Source: Actinomycetes bacterium
GTDB lineage: Bacteria; Actinomycetota; Acidimicrobiia; Acidimicrobiales; RAAP-2
Direction: 5' to 3'
DNA length: 8,040 nt
Assembly (NCBI GenBank): GCA_021800645.1
Contig: JAJYYT010000090.1
Coordinates: forward strand, 1 to 8,040
In this document: one piece after another, positions 1-6,863 of the stretch
Layout of the letters: each line of letters begins with the position of its first letter
Position numbering within the stretch: the first letter of the stretch is position 1
The notes under the pieces: model-generated
The model's input: only the letters and a program-made list of their open reading frames with translations
What the model was told of the DNA's origin: nothing
Database searches by the model: none
Position numbers and translations under genes: made by a program

Positions 1-258
1 GATCGAGGTCCAGACGGTGTTGAAGTTGATCGCGGACGCCATGACCGCGACGTATGCCTCGTCGGGCGCAAGCTCGGGAAGGGCGACCTCCCCGACGTGG
101 AGCGACTTGCGGGGGTCCTTCTCCGAAGAGCCGAGTCCCTCGAACATGCCGGCCTCGTCGCGCCGGACGAACGCGGCCCGGTAGAACTCGGGCATGGGCA
201 TCGAGGCGAGGTCCTCGCCCCTCGCGCCCTCGATCGCGGCCCGGAGGATGTCACTCAT
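1..258 (-). CDS. ccrA: Crotonyl-CoA carboxylase/reductase, N-terminal 86 residues (partial)
   Basis: The gene runs off the left edge; 86 codons are visible and the frame is open to base 1. The family catalyses NADPH-dependent reductive carboxylation of crotonyl-CoA to ethylmalonyl-CoA, in the ethylmalonyl-CoA pathway or as an extender-unit supply. The visible part matches the N-terminus of the family as I know it: a helix beginning MSDILRA, then FYRAAFVRRDEAGMFEG, the DPRKSLHV block near residues 48-55, and VMASAINFNTVWTSI at residues 72-86, which starts the MDR-type reductase fold. The catalytic and NADPH-binding parts lie outside the window. I chose the ATG at 258 because family members begin just before the DILRA-like helix. 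An in-frame ATG at 270 would add four residues. Neither start has a clear ribosome-binding site. It is divergent from the thiolase gene, with which it is metabolically linked. Identity is fairly certain; the exact start is not. Confidence 0.88.
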   Translation of the reverse strand, partial: MSDILRAAIEGARGEDLASMPMPEFYRAAFVRRDEAGMFEGLGSSEKDPRKSLHVGEVALPELAPDEAYVAVMASAINFNTVWTSI

Positions 259-281
259 TTTCGTGACCATACCTGAGCCCG

Positions 282-287
282 TAGAAT
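282..287 (+). promoter_or_regulatory. Possible -10 element for the thiolase gene
   Basis: TAGAAT lies in the divergent gap between ccrA and the thiolase gene and fits the TANNNT form of an actinobacterial housekeeping -10 box. It would give a leader of about 70 nt. No good -35 box is visible at the expected distance, so this is a weak call. Confidence 0.3.
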
Positions 288-356
288 GGCCGGAGAGCCG
301 GTAACCCCTGCTCCGTTCCCTGTCTCCGCCGGCGACGGACGCGCCGGCGTCACGCT

Positions 357-361
357 GGAGG
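357..361 (+). promoter_or_regulatory. Ribosome-binding site of the thiolase gene
   Basis: GGAGG ends six bases before the ATG at 368. It fixes that start in preference to other in-frame codons. Confidence 0.7.
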
Positions 362-367
362 TCAGCC

Positions 368-1564
368 ATGCCCGGATCTACGACCGGATCGGTCATCGTC
401 GCAGGCGCTCGGACCCCGATCGGGAAGCTCTCGGGCGCGCTCGGCTCGTTCAGCGCGATGGAGCTGGGCGGCTTCGCCATCGCCGCCGCGCTCGAACGCG
501 CCGGCCTCCGGCCCGACCAGGTCGACTACGTCCTCATGGGCCACGTGCTCCAAGCGGGCCAGGGCCAGATCACCGCACGCCAGGCCGCGGTCCGCGCCGG
601 CATCCCGATGACGGTCCCCGCGACCACGGTGAACAAGGTCTGCCTGTCGGGCCTGAACGCCGTCTACCTCGCAGACCTCATGGTGAGGGCCGGGGACGCC
701 GAGATCGTCGTCGCAGGAGGGATGGAGTCGATGACCCGGGCACCGCACCTGCTTCCCGGCGCCCGTGAGGGTTTCCGGCTCGGTGACGCCACGCTCGTGG
801 ACTCGATGATGCACGACGGCCTGACCTGCGCCTTCGACCAGTGTGCGATGGGTCTGGCCACCGAGCGCTACAACGGGCGGGCCGGCATCACCCGCGACCG
901 TCAGGACGCCTTCGCCGCCGGCTCCCACGAGAAGGCCGCCGCGGCGGCGAAGGGCGGGCGCCTGGGTGAGGAGATCGTCCCGGTCGAGGTGCCCCAGCGC
1001 AAGGGAGACCCGATCGTCGTGGACAACGACGAGGGGGTGCGCCCTGGGACGACCGCCGAGTCGCTCGGGTCGCTCCGGCCGGCGTTCGACAAGGACGGCA
1101 CGATCACCGCTGGCAACGCCTCACAGATCTCCGACGGCGGCTCGGCACTCGTGGTGATGTCGACCAGGAAGGCCGAGGAGCTCGGTGTGACCCCCCTCGG
1201 CGAGCTCGTCTCCTACGGGCAGGTCGCGGGGCCCGACCCCTCGCTGCTGCTCCAGCCGTCCCGGGCGATCTCCCAGGCGCTCGACAAGGCGAAGCTCGGC
1301 GTCGGCGACGTCGAGCTCTTCGAGATCAACGAGGCGTTCGCCGCGGTCGGGCTCGCCTCGGCCGACGACCTGGGCATCCCCGAGGAGAAGCTGAACGTGA
1401 ACGGCGGCGCCATCGCGCTCGGGCACCCCATCGGCATGTCGGGCAATCGCCTCGTCCTCACCGCGCTCTACGAGCTGCGCCGGAGGGGCGGCGGTGTCGC
1501 CGCGGTCGGGCTCTGCGGCGGCGGGGGCCAGGGCGACGCGGCGGTCCTGCGATCGCTCTCCTGA
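368..1564 (+). CDS. Acetyl-CoA acetyltransferase (biosynthetic-type thiolase)
   Basis: This 398-residue cytosolic enzyme condenses two acetyl-CoA into acetoacetyl-CoA, or runs the reverse reaction. Length is normal for the family. The N-terminal thiolase domain starts with [11 protein letters not shown] (residues 10-20) and carries the nucleophilic Cys92 in [12 protein letters not shown]. The C-terminal domain has NEAF at 321-324, the GHP motif with catalytic His353, and the second catalytic Cys383 in the glycine-rich GLCGGGGQG end. All catalytic residues are present, so it should be active. It is divergent from ccrA. Thiolase, reductase and crotonase steps feed crotonyl-CoA to CCR, so the pair fits an ethylmalonyl-CoA or polyhydroxybutyrate-related branch. 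Names such as atoB, phaA or thlA would all fit; substrate chain length cannot be decided here. A 15-bp tandem array starts 18 bases after the stop. Confidence 0.95.
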   Translation: MPGSTTGSVIVAGARTPIGKLSGALGSFSAMELGGFAIAAALERAGLRPDQVDYVLMGHVLQAGQGQITARQAAVRAGIPMTVPATTVNKVCLSGLNAVYLADLMVRAGDAEIVVAGGMESMTRAPHLLPGAREGFRLGDATLVDSMMHDGLTCAFDQCAMGLATERYNGRAGITRDRQDAFAAGSHEKAAAAAKGGRLGEEIVPVEVPQRKGDPIVVDNDEGVRPGTTAESLGSLRPAFDKDGTITAGNASQISDGGSALVVMSTRKAEELGVTPLGELVSYGQVAGPDPSLLLQPSRAISQALDKAKLGVGDVELFEINEAFAAVGLASADDLGIPEEKLNVNGGAIALGHPIGMSGNRLVLTALYELRRRGGGVAAVGLCGGGGQGDAAVLRSLS

Positions 1565-1582
1565 CGGGCCCCTCCCTCCCCG

Positions 1583-1685
1583 GGCGGTGGCGCCGAGGGC
1601 GGTGGCGCCGAGGGCGGTGGCGCCGAGGGCGGTGGCGCCGAGGGCGGTGGCGCCGAGGTGATGGCGCCGAGGTGATGGCGTCGAG
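1583..1685 (+). repeat. Intergenic 15-bp tandem array (5 copies) with two 14-bp variants
   Basis: Five perfect copies of GGCGGTGGCGCCGAG occupy 1583-1657. Two 14-bp relatives follow: GTGATGGCGCCGAG (1658-1671) and the same with one C-to-T change (1672-1685). The array fills most of the gap between the thiolase stop and guaA. Each 15-bp unit contains the palindrome GGCGCC, so neighbouring units can pair with each other in RNA or single-stranded DNA. There is no coding frame of interest here, and no spacers as in a CRISPR array. Confidence 0.95.
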
Positions 1686-1702
1686 ACGGCTCCCCTGCAT
1701 GT

Positions 1703-1708
1703 GATACT
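1703..1708 (+). promoter_or_regulatory. Candidate -10 element for a leaderless guaA transcript
   Basis: GATACT ends six bases before the guaA ATG at 1715, which is the distance at which transcription would start on the A of the start codon. No Shine-Dalgarno sequence precedes that ATG. Leaderless starts of this kind are common in actinobacteria. There is no convincing -35 box, so the call is tentative. Confidence 0.4.
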
Positions 1709-1714
1709 CGGCCG

Positions 1715-3352
1715 ATGAGCCGGCACCCAGGGACGAACCCGGTCGTCGTCGTCGACTTCGGGGCGCAGTACGCACAGCTGATCGCCCGGCGCGTCCGCGA
1801 AGCGCACGTGTACTCCGAGATCGTCCCGCACACGGCCTCCACCCTGGAGATCCTCGAACGACGACCCGCCGCGGTGATCCTCTCGGGCGGCCCCTCCAGC
1901 GTCTACGAGCCGGGCGCGCCGTCGATCGATGCCGAGCTGCTCCGTGCAGGGGTCCCCGTGCTCGGCATCTGCTACGGGTTCCAGGCGATCGCCCGCGCGC
2001 TCGGCGGCAAGGTCTCCCGCACCGACCGGCGCGAGTACGGCCGAACGAAGGCGGCGGTCGACCCGACCGCGACGCTCTTCGCTGGGCAGCCCACCTCCCA
2101 GGAGGTCTGGATGTCCCACGGCGACGCGGTGGTCGCGCTCCCCACCTCCCTGCGCGCGACGGCGTCGACGGACGACTCGCCGGTCGCCGCGTTCGAGTCG
2201 GCGGACGCAAAGCTGTGCGGCGTGCAGTGGCACCCTGAAGTGCACCACACGGCCCACGGCCAGGAGGTCCTCGAACGCTTCCTCTACCGGGCGGCGGGGA
2301 TCGCGCCCACGTGGACGACCTCGAACGTCCTCGACGCCGCGGTCGCCGAGGCGCGTGACGCCGTGGGCGACGGAAGGGCGCTCTGCGGCCTCTCCGGAGG
2401 CGTCGACTCCGCGGTCGCCGCCGCGCTCGTGCACCGCGCGATCGGTGACCGGCTCACCTGCGTCTTCGTCGACCACGGGCTCCTGCGGCTCGGCGAGGCC
2501 GAGCAGGTCGAACGGGACTTCGTCGCCGCGACTGGCATCCGGCTGAAGACCGTCGACGCCCGTGCCCGTTTCCTCGACGCGCTGCGCGGCGTGGTCGACC
2601 CCGAGGAGAAGCGCAAGGTGATCGGGCGCGAGTTCATCCGCGTCTTCGAGGACGCCGCACGCGAGGTCGAGGCGGAGGGCGGAGGGCCCGAGCACCTCGT
2701 CCAAGGGACGCTCTACCCCGACGTGGTCGAGTCCGGAGGCGGGGGCGGGAGCCGCGGGGGCGGGAGCCGCGGGGGCGGGAGCCGCGGGGGCGGGAGCCGC
2801 GGGGGCGGGAGCCGCGGGGGCGGGAGCTCCACGATCAAGTCCCACCACAACGTGGGGGGGCTCCCCGAGGACCTGGGCTTCTCACTCGTCGAACCACTCC
2901 GGCGCCTCTTCAAGGACGAGGTCCGTGCGCTCGGCCTCGAGCTGGGCCTCCCTGAGGCGATCGTCTGGCGCCACCCCTTTCCCGGCCCGGGCCTCGCGGT
3001 CCGCATCGTCGGCGAGGTGACCGAGGAGCGGCTCGAGATCCTCCGCCAGGCCGACGCCGTCGCCCGAGAGGAGCTGACCGCAGCGGCCCTCGACCGGGCG
3101 GTCTGGCAGTTCCCGGTCGTGCTCCTCGCCGGCGTCCGATCGGTCGGCGTCCAGGGCGACGGCCGGAGCTACGGCCATCCGGTGGTGCTGCGTCCGGTCA
3201 CGAGCGAGGACGCGATGACCGCGGACTGGGCGCGCCTGCCTTACGACGTGCTGGAACGGATCTCCACCCGGATCACCAACGAGGTCGCGCAGGTCAACCG
3301 CGTCGTGCTCGACGTCACGAGCAAGCCCCCGGGGACGATCGAGTGGGAGTAG
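1715..3352 (+). CDS. guaA: GMP synthase (glutamine-hydrolysing) with a Gly-Ser-Arg repeat insertion
   Basis: This 545-residue enzyme converts XMP, ATP and glutamine to GMP in purine synthesis. The N-terminal class I amidotransferase domain (about 9-190) has the nucleophile Cys86 in GICYG, with His173 and Glu175 in WHPEV completing the triad. The ATP-pyrophosphatase domain has the P-loop SGGVDS at 227-232. The C-terminal dimerisation domain ends in the family signature PPGTIEWE. The protein is about 25 residues longer than expected because residues 343-367 are five perfect GGGSR units, followed by a near copy GGGSS. They sit between YPDVVES and IKSHHN. As I remember actinobacterial homologues, a short GGGSG-like loop occupies that site, so the array looks like expansion of an existing loop. 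The reading frame and all catalytic residues survive, so the enzyme is probably functional. The start is supported by homology at [19 protein letters not shown], not by a ribosome-binding site. Confidence 0.97.
   Translation: MSRHPGTNPVVVVDFGAQYAQLIARRVREAHVYSEIVPHTASTLEILERRPAAVILSGGPSSVYEPGAPSIDAELLRAGVPVLGICYGFQAIARALGGKVSRTDRREYGRTKAAVDPTATLFAGQPTSQEVWMSHGDAVVALPTSLRATASTDDSPVAAFESADAKLCGVQWHPEVHHTAHGQEVLERFLYRAAGIAPTWTTSNVLDAAVAEARDAVGDGRALCGLSGGVDSAVAAALVHRAIGDRLTCVFVDHGLLRLGEAEQVERDFVAATGIRLKTVDARARFLDALRGVVDPEEKRKVIGREFIRVFEDAAREVEAEGGGPEHLVQGTLYPDVVESGGGGGSRGGGSRGGGSRGGGSRGGGSRGGGSSTIKSHHNVGGLPEDLGFSLVEPLRRLFKDEVRALGLELGLPEAIVWRHPFPGPGLAVRIVGEVTEERLEILRQADAVAREELTAAALDRAVWQFPVVLLAGVRSVGVQGDGRSYGHPVVLRPVTSEDAMTADWARLPYDVLERISTRITNEVAQVNRVVLDVTSKPPGTIEWE
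2741..2827 (+). repeat. In-frame 15-bp tandem array inside guaA
   Basis: Five perfect copies of GGGGGCGGGAGCCGC lie at 2741-2815, and a sixth copy keeps 12 matching bases (2816-2827). Each unit encodes GGGSR, so copy-number changes keep the frame. The + strand carries G-runs with loops of 1 and 6 bases, a canonical G-quadruplex pattern. Because + is the guaA sense strand, the mRNA would share that pattern. Confidence 0.97.
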
Positions 3353-3367
3353 CTCAGGAGTAGCTCA
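3346..3367. repeat. 11-bp tandem duplication spanning the stops of guaA and the phosphatase gene
   Basis: GGAGTAGCTCA occurs twice back to back (3346-3356 and 3357-3367). Each copy contains TAG on the + strand and TGA on the - strand. guaA uses the TAG of the first copy (3350-3352). The convergent phosphatase gene uses the TGA of the second copy (3367-3365). Only 12 bases separate the two stops, so no ordinary bidirectional hairpin terminator fits between the genes. Confidence 0.9.
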
Positions 3368-3916
3368 GCCGTCGTAGGGTGGCCGGGCGAAGCCGGCGAG
3401 CGTCGCCGTCCCCCACGCGAGCTGCGACCAGCGGGTGGCGGGGGTGAGGAGCAGGGCGATCGCGCACGTCGGGAACGAGCCGAGCGCAGCGCGGCCCGCT
3501 CCGTCGTCGGGGGAGAGGAGCCCGAGGGCGAGTGAGTGGGTCGCCGGGTTGTGCCCGACGATCATGACCGAGCAAAGGGAGTTGTCGAGCCCGCGCAGCT
3601 CGTCGAGCATGTCCGCCGTCGAGCCGTAGTAGAGCCGCCCGCGCCGGTCGACGGGCGTGCCGAGCGCCGAGGCGACCTTCTCTGCGGTCTCCGACGTGCG
3701 CGCCGCGCTCGACGCGAGCACGAGGTCCGGGAGCGCCGCAGTGCCGAAGCCGAGGTCGCCCGCGCTGAGCCGGCGGCCGAGCGCGGCGGCGTCCCGCCTT
3801 CCCCTCGGCGCGAGGTGCCGGTCGTGATCCGTCCCTCCCGCCGGCGGATCGGTCATCGCCTTGGCGTGCCGGAGCAGCCACACGACGAGGCCCTCGGGCT
3901 CGCCGCCCATCGTCAC
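3365..3916 (-). CDS. SixA-like histidine phosphatase family protein
   Basis: This 183-residue protein belongs to the histidine phosphatase superfamily. These enzymes use a phospho-histidine intermediate; SixA acts on phosphohistidine of signalling proteins, but the substrate here is unknown. Near the N-terminus LLRHAKA gives Arg16 and the nucleophile His17. SSAART supplies Arg73 and VGHNP supplies the second catalytic His122, in the order expected for short SixA-type members. No signal peptide or membrane segment is seen. The GTG start at 3916 overlaps the recR stop by four bases (GTGA), which suggests translational coupling. The ATG at 3910 is an alternative start. It is the last gene of the dnaX-recR unit and converges on guaA. 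A functional link with DNA repair is not implied by the sequence. Confidence 0.87.
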   Translation of the reverse strand: MTMGGEPEGLVVWLLRHAKAMTDPPAGGTDHDRHLAPRGRRDAAALGRRLSAGDLGFGTAALPDLVLASSAARTSETAEKVASALGTPVDRRGRLYYGSTADMLDELRGLDNSLCSVMIVGHNPATHSLALGLLSPDDGAGRAALGSFPTCAIALLLTPATRWSQLAWGTATLAGFARPPYDG

Positions 3917-4515
3917 GGAACGACGGCGCGGCGGCCCTCGATCGCGCGGCCGAGCGTCAGCTCGTCCGCGTACTCGAGGTCGCCGCCGACAGGGAGGCCG
4001 CTCGCGATCCGGGTGACCGAGACCCCGAGCGGGGTGAGGAGGCGGGCGAGGTACATCGCCGTCGCCTCTCCCTCCAGGTTGGGGTTCGTGCAGAGGATCG
4101 TCTCCGTCACACCCTCGGCGTCGATGCGCGCGAGCAGCTCACGGACCCGCAGCTGGTCCGGACCGATGCCCTCGAGCGGGTTGAGCGCGCCGTGGAGCAC
4201 GTGGTAGCGGCCCTGAAACTGGCGCGTCCGCTCGACCGCCACGATGTCGCGGGGGTCCTCCACCACGCACACCACGCAGGGGTCTCTTCGTGTGTCGGCA
4301 CAGACGTCGCAGAGGTGGCCGAGCTCCGCCACGTTGAAGCAGCGCTCGCACAGCGTCGTCCGCTCCTTGAGGGCGACGACCGCCTCAGCGAGCCGGCGAG
4401 CATCCTCATTGGGGACCTCGAGCAAGTAGAACGCGATGCGCTGGGCGGACTTGGGACCGATTCCCGGCAGCCTGCCGAGCTCGTCGATGAGCGCCCGGAG
4501 GGAGCCCGTGTACAT
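3913..4515 (-). CDS. recR: Recombination mediator protein RecR
   Basis: This 200-residue protein has the normal RecR length. With RecF and RecO it helps load RecA on single-stranded DNA at gaps. In order it has a helix-hairpin-helix at residues 14-32 ([16 protein letters not shown]), a four-cysteine zinc finger (Cys56, Cys59, Cys69, Cys72), and a Toprim domain with VVEDPRD (84-90) and [11 protein letters not shown] (143-153). A C-terminal Walker-like segment has [15 protein letters not shown] (171-185). The ATG at 4515 lies three bases after the dnaX stop and is preceded by AAGAGGT about seven bases upstream, a usable ribosome-binding site. The usual bacterial order dnaX - ybaB/ebfC - recR is shortened here: no ybaB lies between the two genes. 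Confidence 0.97.
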   Translation of the reverse strand: MYTGSLRALIDELGRLPGIGPKSAQRIAFYLLEVPNEDARRLAEAVVALKERTTLCERCFNVAELGHLCDVCADTRRDPCVVCVVEDPRDIVAVERTRQFQGRYHVLHGALNPLEGIGPDQLRVRELLARIDAEGVTETILCTNPNLEGEATAMYLARLLTPLGVSVTRIASGLPVGGDLEYADELTLGRAIEGRRAVVP

Positions 4516-4518
4516 CGC

Positions 4519-6477
4519 TCAGACCTCTTGCGCGCCAGGGAAGGCCTCGAGGAGGCGCGCCTGCGCGACGGTCTCGAGCGATCCCGACGGCTGGTCGGGA
4601 TCGACCTCGTCGTCGGAGTGGTCCCAGGCATCCGGCTCCGACGTGCCCGACGCATCGCCGGCATCGCGAGCATCGCTGGCAACGCTGCCTGACCCGGTCC
4701 GGCTCGTGCGCCCGATCGCCTGGGAGACTGAGGACTCCTCGACCGTGAGCGCGAGCGTCACGGTCGTCGCGAAGTACGAGCCGATCGACTGCTCGACAAC
4801 AGGGCGCACCTCTTCACACCGGTCACGGTGCGCGGCATTGGGCAGGGCGAACGTTGCGACGTTGCGCTCGACCGAGACGAACCGGCCCGCGCTGTAGAGC
4901 GCCTTCGCCCGTGCGGGGAGACCGCGAAGGATGTGGTCGCCCCACGCCTCGACGATGCGATCGCGGTCGAGAACCGGGTGATCCTGCGGGGCCACGTCAG
5001 GACTCGCCGGGTCAAGAGCTGCGGCATCGGGAGGCGGGGTGTCGGGAGGCGGGGTGTCGGGAGGCGGGGTGTCGGGAGGCGGGGTGTCGGGAGGCGGGGT
5101 GTCGGGAGCACGCGGCGGCGTCTCCGGCTCCACCGGGCGTGCAGCTGCCCGCTGCCGGCGCAGGGCTCCCAGGCCCGGGCGCTCTTCGAAGGGCGCCGGT
5201 GAAGGCTCCGAACCGGAGTCCGCCTGCCGTGCAGGAGGGGTCGGAAGTCCGGGCGAGGACAAGGCGTGCGCGGGCGGCGCGGCGAACGAGGGCGGCGCGG
5301 CGTGCACCGCTCCGAGCGCCCCGGGGTTAAGCATCTGCTCGAGGTGGGCGACCCGGTCGAGGAGCGCCGACGTCGAGTCGTCCAGCTCTGGCCGTGCCAG
5401 CCTCGCCAGCGTGACCTCCAGCACCGCCCGGGGATCGGGGGCGTCCCGCATGTCCACTTGGGCGCGACCGATCACCTCGATCGCCCGGACGACACGGGCA
5501 AGTCCGAGGCGGGTCGCACGGTCCGACAGGCGCTCGCGCTCGCTCCCAGCGGCGGCGCACAGGTCGGGCGCGAGCACCACGAGGAACGCCTGGCGCAGCT
5601 CATCCACGAGCTCGGTCGCGATCTGCTGAGGCCCCCACCCCGACTCGTGGAGGGAGGCGACAGCGACGAGGAGCCGGCGCGCGTCCTCTGCGGCCATCGC
5701 CTCGGTGAGCCCGACGACGTCGGGGCGGAGCGCCTCTGCCGACCCGGACGCCACCACCTGGTCGAGCGCGGACAAGGCGTCGCGTGCGGAGCCGCGCCCC
5801 TTGCGCACCGCCACGGCGATGTCGTCGTCGCCGAGGCCGAGGCCGGCCGCCGCGCTCACGTCGTGGAGCAGCCCATCCAAGGTGTCGGCGCCGATCAGGC
5901 CGAACTCGAGGTGCTGGGTGCGGCTACGAATCGTCGCCGGGACCTTCTGGGGGTCCGTCGTAGCGAGGACGAAGACGACGTGCCCTGGAGGCTCTTCAAG
6001 CGTCTTCAGCAGCGCGTTCGCCGCCGCATTGGAAAGCATGTGCACCTCGTCGACGATGTACACCTTCCAGCGGCCCGGCGTCGCGAGCGCCGCGTGGGCG
6101 ATGAGCTCGCGCATCGCATCGACACCGTTGTTGGAGGCCGCGTCGAGCTCGTGCACGTCGAACGAGCTCCCCCGGGCGATCTCCACGCACGACATGCACT
6201 CCCCGCACGGCTCCCCGTCGACGGGCGCCGCGCAGTTGAGCGCGCGGGCCAGGATGCGCGCCGTGGACGTCTTGCCCGTGCCCCGGGGGCCGCTGAAGAG
6301 GTAGGCGTGCGCGACTCGACTGTCCCGCACGGCTCCCTGAAGGGCCCGCACGACGTGGGCCTGGCCCCGCAGCTCGCTGAACTTGCCCGGACGGAAGCGC
6401 CGGTAGAGAGAGACGAAGTCGGTTCCGCTTCCCGCCGACGGCGCCGTGTCGGAGGAACGAGGAGTCGGCTCTAGCAC
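4519..6477 (-). CDS. dnaX: DNA polymerase III subunit gamma/tau
   Basis: This is the clamp-loader ATPase of the replicative polymerase. From the GTG at 6477 it has 652 residues. The AAA+ part has FVSLYRRFRPGKF near the start, Walker A GPRGTGKT (63-70), zinc-binding Cys82, 91, 94 and 97, Walker B DEVH (143-146), sensor 1 TTD (173-175) and the SRT-type arginine-finger region (about 185-188). Domain III follows to about 370. A proline-rich linker then includes the DTPPP array (about 459-484), followed by a tau-like C-terminal domain and an acidic tail. An ATG at 6561 would add 28 residues. I prefer the GTG because the extra segment is Arg/Pro-rich, has no family match that I know, and TAGGCT (6491-6486) could serve as a -10 for a near-leaderless start. 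It is first in an operon with recR. No AT-rich slippery heptamer for producing a short gamma form is evident. Confidence 0.95.
   Translation of the reverse strand: MLEPTPRSSDTAPSAGSGTDFVSLYRRFRPGKFSELRGQAHVVRALQGAVRDSRVAHAYLFSGPRGTGKTSTARILARALNCAAPVDGEPCGECMSCVEIARGSSFDVHELDAASNNGVDAMRELIAHAALATPGRWKVYIVDEVHMLSNAAANALLKTLEEPPGHVVFVLATTDPQKVPATIRSRTQHLEFGLIGADTLDGLLHDVSAAAGLGLGDDDIAVAVRKGRGSARDALSALDQVVASGSAEALRPDVVGLTEAMAAEDARRLLVAVASLHESGWGPQQIATELVDELRQAFLVVLAPDLCAAAGSERERLSDRATRLGLARVVRAIEVIGRAQVDMRDAPDPRAVLEVTLARLARPELDDSTSALLDRVAHLEQMLNPGALGAVHAAPPSFAAPPAHALSSPGLPTPPARQADSGSEPSPAPFEERPGLGALRRQRAAARPVEPETPPRAPDTPPPDTPPPDTPPPDTPPPDTPPPDAAALDPASPDVAPQDHPVLDRDRIVEAWGDHILRGLPARAKALYSAGRFVSVERNVATFALPNAAHRDRCEEVRPVVEQSIGSYFATTVTLALTVEESSVSQAIGRTSRTGSGSVASDARDAGDASGTSEPDAWDHSDDEVDPDQPSGSLETVAQARLLEAFPGAQEV
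5027..5108 (-). repeat. In-frame 15-bp tandem array inside dnaX
   Basis: Read on the + strand, five perfect copies of TCGGGAGGCGGGGTG fill 5027-5101, followed by seven bases of a sixth. On the dnaX strand each unit encodes a rotation of Asp-Thr-Pro-Pro-Pro. It lies in the linker between the clamp-loader core and the C-terminal domain, where length variation should be tolerated. The G-rich strand (runs of 3 and 4 G with 4-base loops) is the template strand of dnaX, so the mRNA is C-rich here. Confidence 0.97.
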
Positions 6478-6485
6478 GAACGACG

Positions 6486-6491
6486 AGCCTA
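6486..6491 (-). promoter_or_regulatory. Possible -10 element for dnaX
   Basis: TAGGCT on the minus strand fits TANNNT and ends eight bases before the GTG at 6477, giving a leaderless or nearly leaderless message. No -35 box is recognisable. dnaX could instead be read from the SRP RNA promoter upstream. Confidence 0.3.
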
Positions 6492-6584
6492 TCGGCGGGT
6501 CGCGCGCACAGGGGCGAGTGTGCCGCCGGCGTGGCCGCGTCCCAAAGGCGGTGCTCCACAAGAGCCAGCGACCGAAGGCAAGAC

Positions 6585-6850
6585 CGCAGGACTGCGAGCC
6601 GGGCGGACGAGTTGGAATCGCCGTCGCGGCGGACGCCGGCGGTCGGTGCGATGGCCAGGTTGGCTACGGCACACGGTCTGACCCGCTGAGAGCTGCTGCC
6701 TTCCGACCCTGACTCGGTTCACGAGCGACCGTTGCGCAGGACCCGGCCACCGCACCCAACGCCGGCTGCGCCAGGCGCAGTCCACCCAGGCTACCGGTTT
6801 GCCAGAGAGGTGCCCCGGCGGGGCGGATAGCCTGGCTCGGCCGCAGCTGC
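6585..6850 (-). ncRNA. ffs: Signal recognition particle RNA, apparently the long form with an Alu-like domain
   Basis: The SRP RNA binds Ffh and targets nascent membrane proteins. On the minus strand, 6713-6692 reads GTCAGGGTCGGAAGGCAGCAGC when split across the apical loop, close to the universal S-domain motif with its GGAA tetraloop. Flanking arms CCTGCGCAACGG and CCGTGTGCCG resemble the Bacillus scRNA. Base pairing continues outwards: 6727-6732 with 6673-6678; a 16-bp helix 6741-6756 with 6645-6660 (two G-U pairs); and after a 3x3 loop, 6760-6766 with 6635-6641. The 5' part has an inverted repeat (6828-6835 with 6786-6793) enclosing a GC hairpin (6812-6824) and a GGCAAACCGG segment that resembles the Bacillus Alu domain. 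The ends can pair (6834-6839 with 6595-6600), like helix 1. The core call is firm. The roughly 266-nt extent is inferred from pairing. Position just upstream of dnaX on the same strand also fits. Confidence 0.85.
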
Positions 6851-6863
6851 GAGCTGCGGGTCC

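Noticed and set aside
1583..1685. CRISPR-like array
   Set aside because: Units are directly adjacent without spacers and only 14 to 15 bp long.
1121..2848. A 575-codon open frame on the minus strand across the thiolase, the intergenic array and guaA
   Set aside because: It is antisense to two clearly conserved genes. It is kept open only by GC bias and by the repeat, which gives alanine-rich tandem peptides.
3354..3881. A 175-codon minus-strand frame overlapping the histidine phosphatase gene
   Set aside because: Arg/Ala-rich shadow in another frame; the catalytic motifs are in the 3365-3916 frame.
5266..6474. A 402-codon + strand frame opposite dnaX
   Set aside because: Arg- and Gly-rich composition with no recognisable domain; dnaX on the other strand has every expected motif.
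6478..6561. N-terminal extension of DnaX from the ATG at 6561
   Set aside because: The extra 28 residues are Arg/Pro-rich and unlike any clamp-loader N-terminus that I know. The GTG at 6477 is closer to the conserved start. The extension cannot be excluded.
6828..6833. TAGCCT as the -10 box of tRNA-Ser
   Set aside because: The only -35-like sequence (TTGCCA, 6799-6804) is 23 bases away, too far. The bases also form an inverted repeat of the SRP RNA.
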